Shown here piece after piece: positions 8,062 to 17,306 of a stretch of 64,000 nucleotides of DNA (positions within the stretch are counted from its first letter, which is position 1; each line of letters starts with the position of its first letter). The translations under genes and the position numbers were made by a program. Under the pieces are notes generated by a model that had not been told where the DNA came from, did no database searches, and was given only the letters and a program-made list of their open reading frames with translations. This stretch comes from an uncultured Hyphomicrobiales bacterium (lineage in GTDB: Bacteria > Pseudomonadota > Alphaproteobacteria > Rhizobiales > Devosiaceae). Location of the stretch: contig CAIMLX010000161.1 in NCBI GenBank assembly GCA_903842455.1, positions 1 through 64,000 of the forward strand. Direction: 5' to 3'.

Positions 8062-9621
8062 CTATTGCGTCAGAGCGACGTTGAAGAGGTAGACCTTCTC
8101 GTCACGGCGGGGCTCGAAGTCGACGCGCGTGGAGACGCCGTAGAAGTCAGGCTGGAAGTAGAGCATCAGCCACGGTGGATCGTTGTAGAAGACTTCAAGC
8201 ATACGATCGATCACGGCGCGCTGATCTTCCGGGGTCGCCGCGGCGGCGATTTCCGGCCAGCCTGAGAACCAGTCAGGGTTCTGCCATTCGGTGTAGTTGG
8301 TGCCTGCACCGACAGCCGACAGATCGGCCATGTCATAGAGCGGGCTCCAGGTGCCGCCGCCCGAACCGAGCAGGAACATCGGGCCGACATCGTGCTTCTG
8401 GATCAAGGGCACATAGACCGATGCCCATTCCATCAGTTCAACATTGGTCTTGACGCCGATGTCATCCAGATACTGGCCGATGGCCAGGGCGACGTTGGCG
8501 TCGTTGAGGTAACGGCCGCGCGGTGCCTGGAAGGTGATCTCGAAACGGGTGCCGTCTTCGCCACGCGGATAACCGGCAGCGTCGAGCAGGGCTTCAGCCT
8601 GATCCGGGTCATAGGGATAGGGCTCGAGGTTTGGATTGTCGTTGGGCGGATTGACCAGGCCGGTAGCGCGCTTGCATTCGAAGTTCAGCAACTGGCTGCA
8701 GATGGCTTCGACGTCAACGGCATACTGGAGAGCGACACGAACGTCGGTCTTCTGGACTGCTTCACCACCCGGCGAGCCGGTGGCGAAGGATTCCTTCATG
8801 TTGAAACCGACATAGATGCGGCGTGTACCCTGGACGCTCTTGACCGTTGCAGCACCGGAGGTGTTGACGGCATCGAGCTGGTCTGGTGCCACGTTGGTGA
8901 TGATGTCGACATTGCCGGCAATCAGTTCGGCCGAACGGGTCGAGGCTTCCGGAATGATGCGCCAGATGATGTTCTGGAAATTGCCGGGGTCCTTGATCTT
9001 TTCGAGCACGACCTGCGAACCGCGATCCCACGATGCCAGGCGATAGGAGTTGGACGCAACGGGCTTGGCAGCGGCATCTTCGAGGCTCATCGCCTCGTAG
9101 CTGTCCTTGCAGTGCACAAAGACTTCGGCGATCAGACCAAACGAGACAGGGTTCTTCTTGCTCAGGTTGATCTTGACCTCGAGGTCGCTGACCGCTTCCG
9201 CGCCATCGAAACCGATCGAGGAGTAAACGAAGCCAGGTGTGTTGCCGGTGAAGGCATTGGCTGGGTCGCCGGCCCGGTTAAACGAATAGGCCACGTCTTC
9301 GGCGGTCAGCGCTTCACCGTCTTCACAGGTCAGACCGGAATTGAGCGTGTAGGTATAGCTCAGACCGTCTTCGGCTTCGACATAGGACGCCGCCATCTGG
9401 GGCACGATGTTGCCTTCAGGATCGATCTCATAGAGCGTTCCGAAGATGTGCTTGGCCATATTGGAGTTGTCACGGCTGCTGATGGCAGCCGGGTCGAACG
9501 TCGAGGCATCGGCAGAAATGCCGACGACCAGGGTATCTGCAGGCGGAGCGGCGTAAGCAGGAGCCAGTGGCGCGACGAGCGCGACGGTTCCTGCCATGAG
9601 AAGGCTTCTCATGGTCTTCAT
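8062..9621 (-). CDS. peptide-type ABC transporter substrate-binding protein (copy 1)
   Basis: A 519-residue periplasmic family-5 solute-binding protein. The signal peptide is MKTMRSLLMAGTVALVAPLA with cleavage near AYA|APP. Conserved blocks match its paralogue at 6408-7958: SADASTFDPAAISSRDNSN, LTCEDGEALTAEDVAYSFNR, ELIAGNVDIITNVAPDQ, and the C-terminal YFQPDFYGVSTRVDF. The first ATG (9621) overlaps the stop of the upstream oxidoreductase gene and has AAAGGA seven bases upstream. The two copies differ most around residues 240-290 (numbering approximate), which may alter ligand preference. It works with the permeases at 4434-6341. Confidence 0.93.
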   Translation of the reverse strand: MKTMRSLLMAGTVALVAPLAPAYAAPPADTLVVGISADASTFDPAAISSRDNSNMAKHIFGTLYEIDPEGNIVPQMAASYVEAEDGLSYTYTLNSGLTCEDGEALTAEDVAYSFNRAGDPANAFTGNTPGFVYSSIGFDGAEAVSDLEVKINLSKKNPVSFGLIAEVFVHCKDSYEAMSLEDAAAKPVASNSYRLASWDRGSQVVLEKIKDPGNFQNIIWRIIPEASTRSAELIAGNVDIITNVAPDQLDAVNTSGAATVKSVQGTRRIYVGFNMKESFATGSPGGEAVQKTDVRVALQYAVDVEAICSQLLNFECKRATGLVNPPNDNPNLEPYPYDPDQAEALLDAAGYPRGEDGTRFEITFQAPRGRYLNDANVALAIGQYLDDIGVKTNVELMEWASVYVPLIQKHDVGPMFLLGSGGGTWSPLYDMADLSAVGAGTNYTEWQNPDWFSGWPEIAAAATPEDQRAVIDRMLEVFYNDPPWLMLYFQPDFYGVSTRVDFEPRRDEKVYLFNVALTQ

Positions 9622-10691
9622 AGGGACGTCCTTTGCTGGAGTGCGTTTTGGTTGAAGGGGCCGATCTCTCGCTTCGCACCCAAGTCGAGATCGGCTGGAT
9701 TAATCGCTTGGCCAAGTTGGCTTGACAGAATGCAGGCCTGAACCATGCGAAGTGAACTGAGGTGGTCACGCCCCGAGCACAGCAGCGGCGCCGTGCCGCG
9801 CAGGGCGGCGACGAAGGCGGCGAGTACAGCCACCGCGTCATTGATCCATTGCTCATAAGGCGGCAGCGGCACGCTGGTGAGCGTGGCGTCGCTATGGAGC
9901 GCGTAGTTGAGATCACCGAACTGATCGTTCTGAACGACGACGCCACGGGCGCATTCATTGCGCCACTGGAAGCCAGGCGCCTGCCAGTTGGACTGCCAGA
10001 GGCCTTGATAGTTGACCGTGACCCCACTGGCGAAGGTGATGAGCGCGGACACATTGGCGTCGTCGCGATACATCGACCAGCTCGGATTGAAGGTCTTGCC
10101 GAAGAGCAGAACGGGCTCGGACTTGTACACGTAGCGCATCAAGTCGAAGTGGTGGATCGACTGCTCCCACAGCATGGGCTGATCCATGGTCAGCGGATAC
10201 TTGTTGAAATTTGGCTTCCAGCCATCGCGCCAGCGCTCATAGGTGAAGCGACCAAATTCGGGCAGCCCGACCTGTTCATCGAACAGCTTGAGCACTTTCT
10301 GCGTCACTGGCAGAAAGCGGAAATTAAGCCCCACCATCAGCGGCACGCCGGCTGTTTCGGCCATCTCGACATAGCGCGCCGCCAGCTCGACGCCATCGGC
10401 CAATGGCTTCTCCGCCAGGATCGGCAGACCCGCTGCGCAGGCGGCTTCCATCTGCGCTTCGCGGCCACCAGGCGGCGTCGCCAGCAACACGGCGTCAGCC
10501 TCTATCTGGCCGAGCAGGCTAACATCGGCGGCAGCGGTAGCCAGGGGCCATTGTTCCAGCGCCCGGCTGCGCGCAGTTTCCGAGGGATCGACCAGCCCAA
10601 CAATGGTACAATCGGGATTGTCGCGGACGACCCGCATCCAGAATTGTGCGCGCGCACCAAGGCCGACAAGGATGATGCGAAGCGGGCTCAT
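9618..10691 (-). CDS. Gfo/Idh/MocA-family oxidoreductase
   Basis: A 357-residue NAD(P)-dependent oxidoreductase. The N-terminal Rossmann motif is ILVGLGARAQFWMRVV, the nucleotide-edge region VGLVDPSE, and the family Lys is in ILAEKPLADG. The substrate-domain motif is LWEQSIHHFDLMRYV, with the conserved His pair. It differs clearly from the second operon member at 3333-4409, so the two probably act at separate steps. It overlaps its neighbours by four bases at both ends, so it is translationally coupled to the epimerase-like gene upstream and the binding protein downstream. Substrate unknown. Confidence 0.9.
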   Translation of the reverse strand: MSPLRIILVGLGARAQFWMRVVRDNPDCTIVGLVDPSETARSRALEQWPLATAAADVSLLGQIEADAVLLATPPGGREAQMEAACAAGLPILAEKPLADGVELAARYVEMAETAGVPLMVGLNFRFLPVTQKVLKLFDEQVGLPEFGRFTYERWRDGWKPNFNKYPLTMDQPMLWEQSIHHFDLMRYVYKSEPVLLFGKTFNPSWSMYRDDANVSALITFASGVTVNYQGLWQSNWQAPGFQWRNECARGVVVQNDQFGDLNYALHSDATLTSVPLPPYEQWINDAVAVLAAFVAALRGTAPLLCSGRDHLSSLRMVQACILSSQLGQAINPADLDLGAKREIGPFNQNALQQRTSL

Positions 10692-11602
10692 CGTGTCGCC
10701 TCCACAGCCAAGGTTTGGGCGAGGCCCTGCCTCAGCGGCGTCCAGGCATACAGGGCGGTAAGGTCGAGGCGGTCGCTGGCCATTGGCAGCCGCGCCGGCT
10801 CATTGGCGGGTTCGACGCGAATGGAGACACCATCGACGAGATCGGCCACCATGTGCGCCAGCTGGAGGTTGGAGACGATCTCGGCCGAGGTCAGATGCAG
10901 CACACCTGAAACCTTGGGCTCGACCCGCAACAACGCATCCACCGCACGCGGCAGGTCCGGCGCAAAGGTCCAGTCGCGCCGCTCGTCGGGCATCTGAACA
11001 ATGATGGGTTGGTCGGACGCCACCATGTCCAGCCAGCGTCGGACCTGGGAGACGATGCGGCGGCTATCGCGCACCATCTCATGGGCACCATAAATCGGGC
11101 CAAGCCGGACGGAGATGGCGCGCAGCGACGGGCCGTTGGCCGCCGACGTCGCATCCTCGCCGGCCCGCTTCGCCATCGCATAGGCCAGGGTCGCGGTCGG
11201 CATGACGCTTTCGAGATGCACACCCTTGCCATCGTCGCGCGCAAACACACCAGAGGAAGACAGAAAAACGAAGTCGGCGGCGCCATGGGACGAGGCAAGC
11301 TGCAAACCGGTGCGCAGCAGGTCAACGTTGAGGTTGATATGGTGCTGGGCACTCAAGCCGAGCGCCTCAGGCGGCGTGGTGATGGCGGCGCCGTGGATGA
11401 CGAGGTCAATCTGCCGACCGGCAGCCAGAACATCGGCACGCATTATGGCCTCGACCAGTTCCGCCTTCGCAAGGCGAACGCGCGTGGTGGCGTCGAACTG
11501 GGTGTCGAGCGCGATAACCCTGTCGCCCATGGCGCAAAAGCCTGCGGCCATGTGTGAACCGACAAAGCCACCTGCCCCTGTAATCAGGACCGTGCGCGTC
11601 AC
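10688..11602 (-). CDS. NAD-dependent epimerase/dehydratase-family protein (extended SDR)
   Basis: A 304-residue extended SDR. It starts with the NAD-binding motif TGAGGFVGSHMAAGF (TGxxGxxG), has HGAAIT at about residue 70, the Ser-rich FLSSSGVFA and the catalytic YAMAKRAGE (Tyr and Lys four apart). Family members act on nucleotide sugars or on 4-carbon sugar acids (for example DenD-type D-erythronate dehydrogenases, which have a similar length). The exact substrate is not clear. It is the gene directly after the GntR regulator and overlaps it by four bases. Confidence 0.87.
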   Translation of the reverse strand: MTRTVLITGAGGFVGSHMAAGFCAMGDRVIALDTQFDATTRVRLAKAELVEAIMRADVLAAGRQIDLVIHGAAITTPPEALGLSAQHHINLNVDLLRTGLQLASSHGAADFVFLSSSGVFARDDGKGVHLESVMPTATLAYAMAKRAGEDATSAANGPSLRAISVRLGPIYGAHEMVRDSRRIVSQVRRWLDMVASDQPIIVQMPDERRDWTFAPDLPRAVDALLRVEPKVSGVLHLTSAEIVSNLQLAHMVADLVDGVSIRVEPANEPARLPMASDRLDLTALYAWTPLRQGLAQTLAVEATR

Positions 11603-12276
11603 GGCGCAATCCCCAATTCTTCCGGGGCGATCTGCGAAGCCGAACGCGTATGGTCAGAGATCAGCGAAATCGCCAGAATCATGTCGCGCTTTTCGATCGC
11701 AGCGATAATGGGCGGATGGTTGCGCGCCACGGCCCGCAGGTCGCGGTTGGCGCTGTTGCGCAGCGCCATGATCTGGCGGATGCGCAGGTAGAGATTGTCC
11801 CATATCGACAGCATCAGGCCGTGATCCGCCAGCCGGATCAGGGTCCTATGAAACGCCTCGTCGGCGACGTTTAGCGCCGCCAGATCGCCGCGTTCGGCTG
11901 CGGCGAACATGGTGTCGGAGTGGCTATGCAGTTCGGAGACGTCAACATGGCGCTCCACGATTCGGCGGATGGCAAAGGCCTCGAACTGCTCCCGCAGGCT
12001 ATAGAGATCTTCGACTTCCTTCAGCGTCAGCGGCTTGACCCGCTTGCCCTTATAGGGTTCGCTTTCGATCAGCCCATCGGCCTCGAGGATTTGGATGGCT
12101 TCACGCACCGGCGCGCGAGACACGTTGAGCTGCTCGGCCAGGGCCATTTCGACCACTGGCGTGCCTGGGCGCATCGTACCGTTGAGGATGGCCTGCCGAA
12201 TGATGTCGGCAACAGAAACCCGCAGCGGTACGTTTTCGATACGACCCATATCGGTGGCCTGGGGTTCGATATTCAT
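11599..12276 (-). CDS. GntR-family transcriptional regulator (FadR/FCD subfamily)
   Basis: A 225-residue regulator with an N-terminal winged helix (residues about 15-75; VEMALAEQLNVSRAPVREAIQILEADGLI) and a C-terminal FCD ligand-binding domain. That domain shows the helical pattern and metal-type His residues (DEAFHRTLIRLADH, and NHPPIIAAIEKRD). It sits inside the leftward operon, so it probably autoregulates it. The likely target is the palindrome at 18926-18941, whose TTGTCGACAA core fits FadR-type operators. ATG 12276 follows the DapA-family stop by one base. The frame is open to 12384, but those residues overlap the neighbour and lie outside the domain. Confidence 0.9.
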   Translation of the reverse strand: MNIEPQATDMGRIENVPLRVSVADIIRQAILNGTMRPGTPVVEMALAEQLNVSRAPVREAIQILEADGLIESEPYKGKRVKPLTLKEVEDLYSLREQFEAFAIRRIVERHVDVSELHSHSDTMFAAAERGDLAALNVADEAFHRTLIRLADHGLMLSIWDNLYLRIRQIMALRNSANRDLRAVARNHPPIIAAIEKRDMILAISLISDHTRSASQIAPEELGIAP

Positions 12277-12277
12277 C

Positions 12278-13177
12278 TTAGTGTGCGCCACCAAAGGCCA
12301 GTTCGGCCGCGCGCTCGATCTGGGCTGCATGCGTGTCGGCAAGCTTGACGAAGGGCGGGCGGACGATGGCATAGGCGGGGTCATTGTGGCGGCGGGCGGT
12401 GGCGGCCTTGATCGCGGGGATCAGCGGCAGGCCCTCGAAGATCTTGCGCAGTTCGGTTACGCCAGCGGCGATTTCGGCTTCCTCAGGCGTGCCCAAGGCA
12501 TGCATCAAGGCGACGATGTTGCGGGCATTGACGTTAGCCGAGGCACTGATGCAGCCGGCCCCTCCGGCCGCCACGTTCTGCGGAACGAGGGCTTCGGATG
12601 CGGAAAAGATATCAAGCTCGGGGAAGGCCTTGATCACCGCGTGGGTATTGTCCCAGTTGCCCGAGGAATCCTTAAGCCCGACAAACACGCCTGGATGCCT
12701 GGCGAGCAGCTTTTCGATCAGCGTCAGGGTGATCGGCACGCCGGTCATCTGGGGAATGTGATAGAGATAGATCTTGAGCCTGGCGTCGTCGACCGCGTCG
12801 ATGATGGCTGAGAAGCTATCGACTAGCCCTTCCTCGGGGACACCCTTATAGTAAAAGGGCGCCAGTGTCAGCGTGCCGAGCACACCGCGCGACACGGCAT
12901 GCTTCGTCAGAGCGATGGTATCGGTCAAGGCAGAACAACCGGTTCCGGGAATGAGACGATCGGCGGGTAACCCCGCGTCGAGCAGCGCATCGAGCAGTTC
13001 GATCCGCTCGCGGACGCTCATCGAATTGGCTTCGCTGGTGGTGCCGAATGGGGCTAGGCCATCGGCGCCGTCGGCGAGCAGGGCCAGGCAATTGGTAATG
13101 AAGCGCTGGACATCTATGCTCAGATCGCCGTTGAAGGGCGTGATGGCCGGCACGTAGAGCTTGGGGATCCGCGTCAT
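12278..13177 (-). CDS. DapA/N-acetylneuraminate lyase-family aldolase
   Basis: A 299-residue class I aldolase of the dihydrodipicolinate synthase family (TIM barrel). The Schiff-base lysine is Lys169 in GLKDSSGNW, the catalytic tyrosine Tyr139 in YLYHIPQ, and the substrate-carboxylate loop is FGTTSEANSM at 44-53. A true DapA is unlikely here because the catabolic setting and GTTSEA (not the usual GTTGES) point to a 2-keto acid aldolase or dehydratase. Such members cleave or dehydrate 2-keto-3-deoxy acids or similar compounds. It overlaps the AllA-like gene by four bases. Confidence 0.88.
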   Translation of the reverse strand: MTRIPKLYVPAITPFNGDLSIDVQRFITNCLALLADGADGLAPFGTTSEANSMSVRERIELLDALLDAGLPADRLIPGTGCSALTDTIALTKHAVSRGVLGTLTLAPFYYKGVPEEGLVDSFSAIIDAVDDARLKIYLYHIPQMTGVPITLTLIEKLLARHPGVFVGLKDSSGNWDNTHAVIKAFPELDIFSASEALVPQNVAAGGAGCISASANVNARNIVALMHALGTPEEAEIAAGVTELRKIFEGLPLIPAIKAATARRHNDPAYAIVRPPFVKLADTHAAQIERAAELAFGGAH

Positions 13178-13659
13178 GCACTTGGTCCTTGGGAGATCAA
13201 AACTGTCGGGGCGATATCGGCAAACACATCGTCCTCACTGGCGCCGCGCCACATCAGCACGGCAAAGGCACCTGCCCGATCGAGCACGGTGACGCCGGCG
13301 TGCCACACGCCTCGCGCATAGATGACGCCGACGGTGCCCGGCAGCAGAAAGCTCCTGAGGCCCGACAGGTCGGCTGAGCCGTCAGGCAGCGACGGCGCCA
13401 CGCTCACCAGATAACGGCTGACATCGAGCGGAACGAAAAGCTGCGCCGCGTGGGGGTGGCGCTCGAGGCTTCTCAATGTCAGCGGCAGGGTGGCGGGCAA
13501 CACACGGTTGACGTGGAAGACCGGCGCAAGACCGTCCGCGCCGAGCCATTCGGAATAGAACTGCCGCTCCCCGACCTGGCTGGGACGATCAATGAATGTG
13601 CCGAATGGCGCGAAGTCCTCGGCGGCATAGCTCTCGGAAATGACCGCGCACGGGTTCAT
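13174..13659 (-). CDS. ureidoglycolate lyase family protein (AllA-like)
   Basis: A 161-residue protein of the AllA family, which releases urea from ureidoglycolate to give glyoxylate. Matching features are the N-terminal FAPFGTFID, the core ERHPHAAQLFVPLDVSRYLV and the C-terminal ARGVWHAGVTVLDRAGAFAVLMW cupin-like strand pair. Length is normal. ATG 13659 is chosen because it overlaps the upstream stop (ATGA) and matches the family N-terminus. It is next to a PuuE-type allantoinase, but allantoate hydrolases and uricase are missing, so it may act on another ureido compound. Confidence 0.88.
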   Translation of the reverse strand: MNPCAVISESYAAEDFAPFGTFIDRPSQVGERQFYSEWLGADGLAPVFHVNRVLPATLPLTLRSLERHPHAAQLFVPLDVSRYLVSVAPSLPDGSADLSGLRSFLLPGTVGVIYARGVWHAGVTVLDRAGAFAVLMWRGASEDDVFADIAPTVLISQGPSA

Positions 13660-14564
13660 GCGGCGTCTCCCAAAGCGGGCATGACGGCGCGCCAATGCGC
13701 GGCGATGTCGGCGCGCCGCGCGATCCAGACATCAGCTTGGCGAGCAATATGGTCGAGGAACTTGATCAGCCCGACAACGCGGCCTGGATGGCCAATCACA
13801 CGGGGATGAAGCCCGACCGACATCATGCGTGGCGTGGTGCGGCCTTCCGCTGCCAGCATGTCGAAACTGTCGATCAGGAACTGGGCATAGTCAGCGGCAT
13901 TCTCGATGCCGCCGCCGGCCAGGATCTTGGCATCGTTGGTGACCAGCGAATAGGGAAGCACCAGATGGCTGGCGCCCGCCACCTCGACCCAGTACGGCAC
14001 CTCGTCATTATAGGCATCGCTGTCATAGCCAAAGCCACCATGCTCAACGACAAGTCGGCGGGTATTGGCAGTGGGACTGTAGCGGCAGTACCAGCCCTGT
14101 GGCGCCCGGCCGATGCTTGCCTCGATACTCGAATAGGCTTTGGCGATATGCTCGCGTTCGGTCGCCTCATCGAGATGATAGTGCTCAATCCAGCGATAGC
14201 CGTGGGCAACCAGATCCCAGTCGGTCTCGGCAATGGCCTTGGCGACTTCCGCATTGCGCTCCAGCGCCAGGGCAGCGGCGAAGATCGTCAGCGGCAGACC
14301 ACGCTCGCGGAACAGTCGATAGACCCGCCAGAAGCCAACGCGCGAACCGTATTCATACATGCTCTGGGACGCGAGATCGGGACTGCCCGGCGGGACGCGC
14401 GCGGCATTCACTTCGATCAGCGCAGATTCTGAACGCCCGTCGCCATCGGCCAGCGAGTACTCCGATCCCTCTTCATAGTTCAGCACGAAGTTGACCGCCA
14501 CGCCGGCATTGTTGGGCCAGCGTGTCGTCGGCGGTCTGTTGGCGTAGCCGATGAAGTCGCGCAT
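13656..14564 (-). CDS. puuE: PuuE-type allantoinase / polysaccharide-deacetylase-fold hydrolase
   Basis: A 302-residue protein of the PuuE branch of the carbohydrate esterase 4 (NodB) fold. Known PuuE enzymes hydrolyse allantoin without a metal. Matching blocks are RDFIGYANRPP at the start, VNFVLNYEEGSEYSL, MYEYGSRVGFWRVYRLF, HGYRWIEHYHLDE, GWYCRYSPTANTRRL and SVGLHPRVIGHPGR. Start 14564 matches the family N-terminus (RDFIGY) and has GGAG nine bases upstream; the frame extends to 14639. It overlaps allA-like by ATGA. Because the rest of purine breakdown is absent, an allantoin-like cyclic ureide is possible but not proven. Confidence 0.88.
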   Translation of the reverse strand: MRDFIGYANRPPTTRWPNNAGVAVNFVLNYEEGSEYSLADGDGRSESALIEVNAARVPPGSPDLASQSMYEYGSRVGFWRVYRLFRERGLPLTIFAAALALERNAEVAKAIAETDWDLVAHGYRWIEHYHLDEATEREHIAKAYSSIEASIGRAPQGWYCRYSPTANTRRLVVEHGGFGYDSDAYNDEVPYWVEVAGASHLVLPYSLVTNDAKILAGGGIENAADYAQFLIDSFDMLAAEGRTTPRMMSVGLHPRVIGHPGRVVGLIKFLDHIARQADVWIARRADIAAHWRAVMPALGDAA

Positions 14565-14590
14565 ATGTGTTGCTCCCGACGCTGTCTGCC

Positions 14591-15592
14591 TTACGGCGTC
14601 CAGCTGCGCGGTCCCTCGACCTTGTTGAAGAAACAGCACCAGTCGCCGGTATTGACGTTGGGCAAGGCGCGGAGGCCGAAGAACATGCCGTCGGCAGGCG
14701 CCACGAGATGGGCCATCTCGTCACCGAAGATATTGATGATCTTGGCGAGGCTATCGCCCTTCTTCATAGGCTTGAGGAAATCCACGCCCGGCGTCGGCAC
14801 GAAAATGCCCGAGGCCGGCGCCAGCAGCGCCTCCTGCTGCCCCTTGGTGGCATCGGTGGGATAGGTCGGCGTGCCCGGATACATCTTGTAGTGGCGCAGG
14901 ATGTTGATGATGGAATCGGCCAGGTGGCGCGACACTTCGGCGAACTTTTCCGGTGAGGTCGCCGAACGTCCACCCAGCTCGACCGTGATGCCGGTCTTCC
15001 CGATCTCCTTCATCTGCGCCATCGGGCTGCCCTTGGGCAGGAAATTGCTCATGATGCAGCCCCAGCCTTCACCCATGGCCATGGCCAGCTCGACCGAAGC
15101 GGGCGTCTCATCGACGAAGATTGCCTTGGCGAGGAAGGAATGGGCGCCGCCGGAATGGATCGAGATCTCGAGGTCGGCGACCTTGCTCATCCATTCCGAA
15201 TGAGCCCAGGCGACGCGTTCGCTGAGGTAGCCACTGGCGCGGCCGGGATAGATGCGGTTCATGTCGAAGGAAAATGTATCGAGCGGATTGCCGCGATTGG
15301 CATTCTCGAAAGCCATGACGTTGAGCACTGGCACCATGACCAGCGTGCCGGCCAGCTGCGCCGGATCAACCTCCCTCAGGGCAATCGCGCAGGCCATTGG
15401 CCCTTCAGGCTCATCGCCGTGTATGGCGCCATCGACCCAGAAGACCGGGCCGGGCTTGGCACCATTGACGATGACCAGGGGGATTTCGACCTTGGTGCCG
15501 CCGGCCAGCTCAGTGACCGGAATGACGCCGCGGACGATGGTGCCGGGCGCTGCGGTAGCGGTGCCGACGGTGATGGTTTTGGCTTCGGACAT
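14591..15592 (-). CDS. succinylglutamate desuccinylase/aspartoacylase-family hydrolase
   Basis: A 333-residue zinc-dependent deacylase of the AstE/ASPA family (M14-like fold). The zinc ligands are His58 and Glu61 in AIHGDEPEG and His146 in ISIHSGGA. The substrate-binding NxxR-type region appears as FSFDMNRIYPGR, and a C-terminal beta-domain (from about residue 245) follows, as in longer family members. These enzymes remove acyl groups from N-acyl amino acids. Four bases separate it from the VOC gene. Its product would suit the operon's aminotransferase. Confidence 0.88.
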   Translation of the reverse strand: MSEAKTITVGTATAAPGTIVRGVIPVTELAGGTKVEIPLVIVNGAKPGPVFWVDGAIHGDEPEGPMACAIALREVDPAQLAGTLVMVPVLNVMAFENANRGNPLDTFSFDMNRIYPGRASGYLSERVAWAHSEWMSKVADLEISIHSGGAHSFLAKAIFVDETPASVELAMAMGEGWGCIMSNFLPKGSPMAQMKEIGKTGITVELGGRSATSPEKFAEVSRHLADSIINILRHYKMYPGTPTYPTDATKGQQEALLAPASGIFVPTPGVDFLKPMKKGDSLAKIINIFGDEMAHLVAPADGMFFGLRALPNVNTGDWCCFFNKVEGPRSWTP

Positions 15593-15595
15593 GGA

Positions 15596-16081
15596 TCAGA
15601 TACCCTTCACGGCCTTGTATTTTTCGAGCTCTTCGGCGGTATAGACCTGCATGAATTCGATCTCGATGCCGCCGGCGTCGTTGTCGAGGAAGGCCACAAA
15701 GCCCTCGGGATGGGCGTGGGAGCCATAGACGCCGCAGGCCTGGCAGATGCGCAGATCGGCGCCCTGCGACTTGGCGTGCTCAAGCGCCTCGTCGATATTG
15801 TCGACGGCGTAGCAGATGTGATGGAGGCCCTCGGCACCACCGCGCTGTTTCATCCAGGCGTTGAAGCGACCACCCTCCTCCATCGACTGGCAGAGCTGGT
15901 ATTCGATGCCGCCGAGCTCGAAGAGCGCCACGCGGTTCTTGGACTTGGGATAGTCGATGATCGCGGTATCGGTGGGAACGTCGAGGAACTTCGAATAGGC
16001 TTCGAGCGCGACCTTGGCGTCCTTGACGCCGAAGGCCATGTGCTTGATAGAGAGGACGTTGGGGTTGGTGGACACAGACAT
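15596..16081 (-). CDS. VOC-superfamily protein (glyoxalase/bleomycin-resistance fold)
   Basis: A 161-residue two-module vicinal-oxygen-chelate protein. The first beta-alpha module begins LSIKHMAFGVKDAKVALEAY (His ligand). The second starts EGLHHICYAVDNIDEALEHA (His ligand), and a metal Glu follows in GGIEIEFMQVY. The pattern resembles methylmalonyl-CoA epimerase-like members, but the function here is unknown; an epimerase or a lyase acting on a pathway intermediate is plausible. It lies between the deacylase and aminotransferase genes with very short gaps. Confidence 0.85.
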   Translation of the reverse strand: MSVSTNPNVLSIKHMAFGVKDAKVALEAYSKFLDVPTDTAIIDYPKSKNRVALFELGGIEYQLCQSMEEGGRFNAWMKQRGGAEGLHHICYAVDNIDEALEHAKSQGADLRICQACGVYGSHAHPEGFVAFLDNDAGGIEIEFMQVYTAEELEKYKAVKGI

Positions 16082-16090
16082 GTTTGCTCC

Positions 16091-17293
16091 TTAAGCGGCA
16101 GACGCTTTGCGCTCTGCGCGGATGGCGTTGACGACGGTTTCGATGCGGCCCATGGCCTCGCGGATGCGATCAACCGGCTGGGTAAGCGACATGCGGACGA
16201 AGTCGTCGGTGTAGTCGCCATAAATTGTGCCCGGGTACATCAGCACCCGACCCTCGGCGAGCAACCGCTCGCAAAAGGCACTGGCCGGCAGGCCCGTCGC
16301 CGAGACATTGGCATAGACGTAGAATGCACCCTGCGGCTCGGCGTAGGGAATGCCTAGGGCGTCGAGGCCCTCGCAGAGCGCCTTGCGGCGCTCGTCATAG
16401 ATGAGGCGCATCTCTTCGACGCAGTCCTGCGGGCCGGTCAGGGCGGCCAATGCGGCGTGCTGGCTGACGGAGGCGACCGAGATGGCGAAGGCATGGTTGA
16501 TCTCTGCCATGGCCACGATCAGCTCGCGGGGGCCGGCAAAATAGCCGATGCGCCAGCCGGTCATGGCATAGGCCTTGGAAAATCCCGACAGCGTTATGGT
16601 GCGCTCTTTCATGCCGGGTAGCGAGGCCACTGGCTGGATGCGCTGGTTGCCATAGGTCAGTCGCGCATAGATTTCGTCGGAGATGACGATGAGATCATGC
16701 TCGATGGCCAGCATGGCGATCTTTTCGACCTCGTCTGGCGCGGTCACCGTGCCGGTCGGATTGTTGGGATTGATCAGCACCAGCACCTTGGATTTGGGCG
16801 TAATCGCCGCCTTCACCATGTCGGCGGTGAGCGTGAAATTAGTCTCCATGCTCATGCGGATATTGACGACGGTGGCATCGGCCAGTTCGGCTGCCTGGCC
16901 ATAGGGATTGTAGCCTGGGCATGGCACGAGGATCTCGTCGCCGGGATTGAGCAGGGCCAGAGCGATGACGAACATGGCGTGCTGGCCACCAGGGGTCACG
17001 ACGATCTCGTCGATCACATAGTCGGCGCCGCCATAGTCCTTGATGTTCTTGGCAATCGCCGTGCGCAAAGCCGGCAGGCCAAGCGGATGACCATAATGGG
17101 TCTCGCCACGGCCCAGCGCATCCTGACCGGCCTTGACGATATGGGCAGGCGTATCAAGGTCCGGATCGCCGCGTCCAAGCTTGATGACATCATCAAGCCC
17201 AGCCGCGATGTCGGTCATCTTGGTGATGATATGGGCGTCCTTGAGCTTGACGCGGTTGGCCAGCCGGTTGGCGTGCATGTCTGATGCTTGCAT
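16091..17293 (-). CDS. pyridoxal-phosphate aminotransferase, class I
   Basis: A 400-residue fold-type I aminotransferase. The PLP Schiff-base lysine is Lys240 in SGFSKAYAMTGWRIGY. Other motifs are NPNNPTGTV, the PLP-ring aspartate in ISDEIYARL, and the carboxylate-binding arginine near the C-terminus (VRMSL). ATG 17293 has GGGAGGG seven bases upstream, whereas the longer open frame (to 17434) runs into the M32 gene. It closely resembles the aminotransferase on the rightward arm (24290-25471), so both arms carry a copy. Amino donor unknown. Confidence 0.93.
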   Translation of the reverse strand: MQASDMHANRLANRVKLKDAHIITKMTDIAAGLDDVIKLGRGDPDLDTPAHIVKAGQDALGRGETHYGHPLGLPALRTAIAKNIKDYGGADYVIDEIVVTPGGQHAMFVIALALLNPGDEILVPCPGYNPYGQAAELADATVVNIRMSMETNFTLTADMVKAAITPKSKVLVLINPNNPTGTVTAPDEVEKIAMLAIEHDLIVISDEIYARLTYGNQRIQPVASLPGMKERTITLSGFSKAYAMTGWRIGYFAGPRELIVAMAEINHAFAISVASVSQHAALAALTGPQDCVEEMRLIYDERRKALCEGLDALGIPYAEPQGAFYVYANVSATGLPASAFCERLLAEGRVLMYPGTIYGDYTDDFVRMSLTQPVDRIREAMGRIETVVNAIRAERKASAA

Positions 17294-17306
17294 GACGCTT
17301 CCCTCC

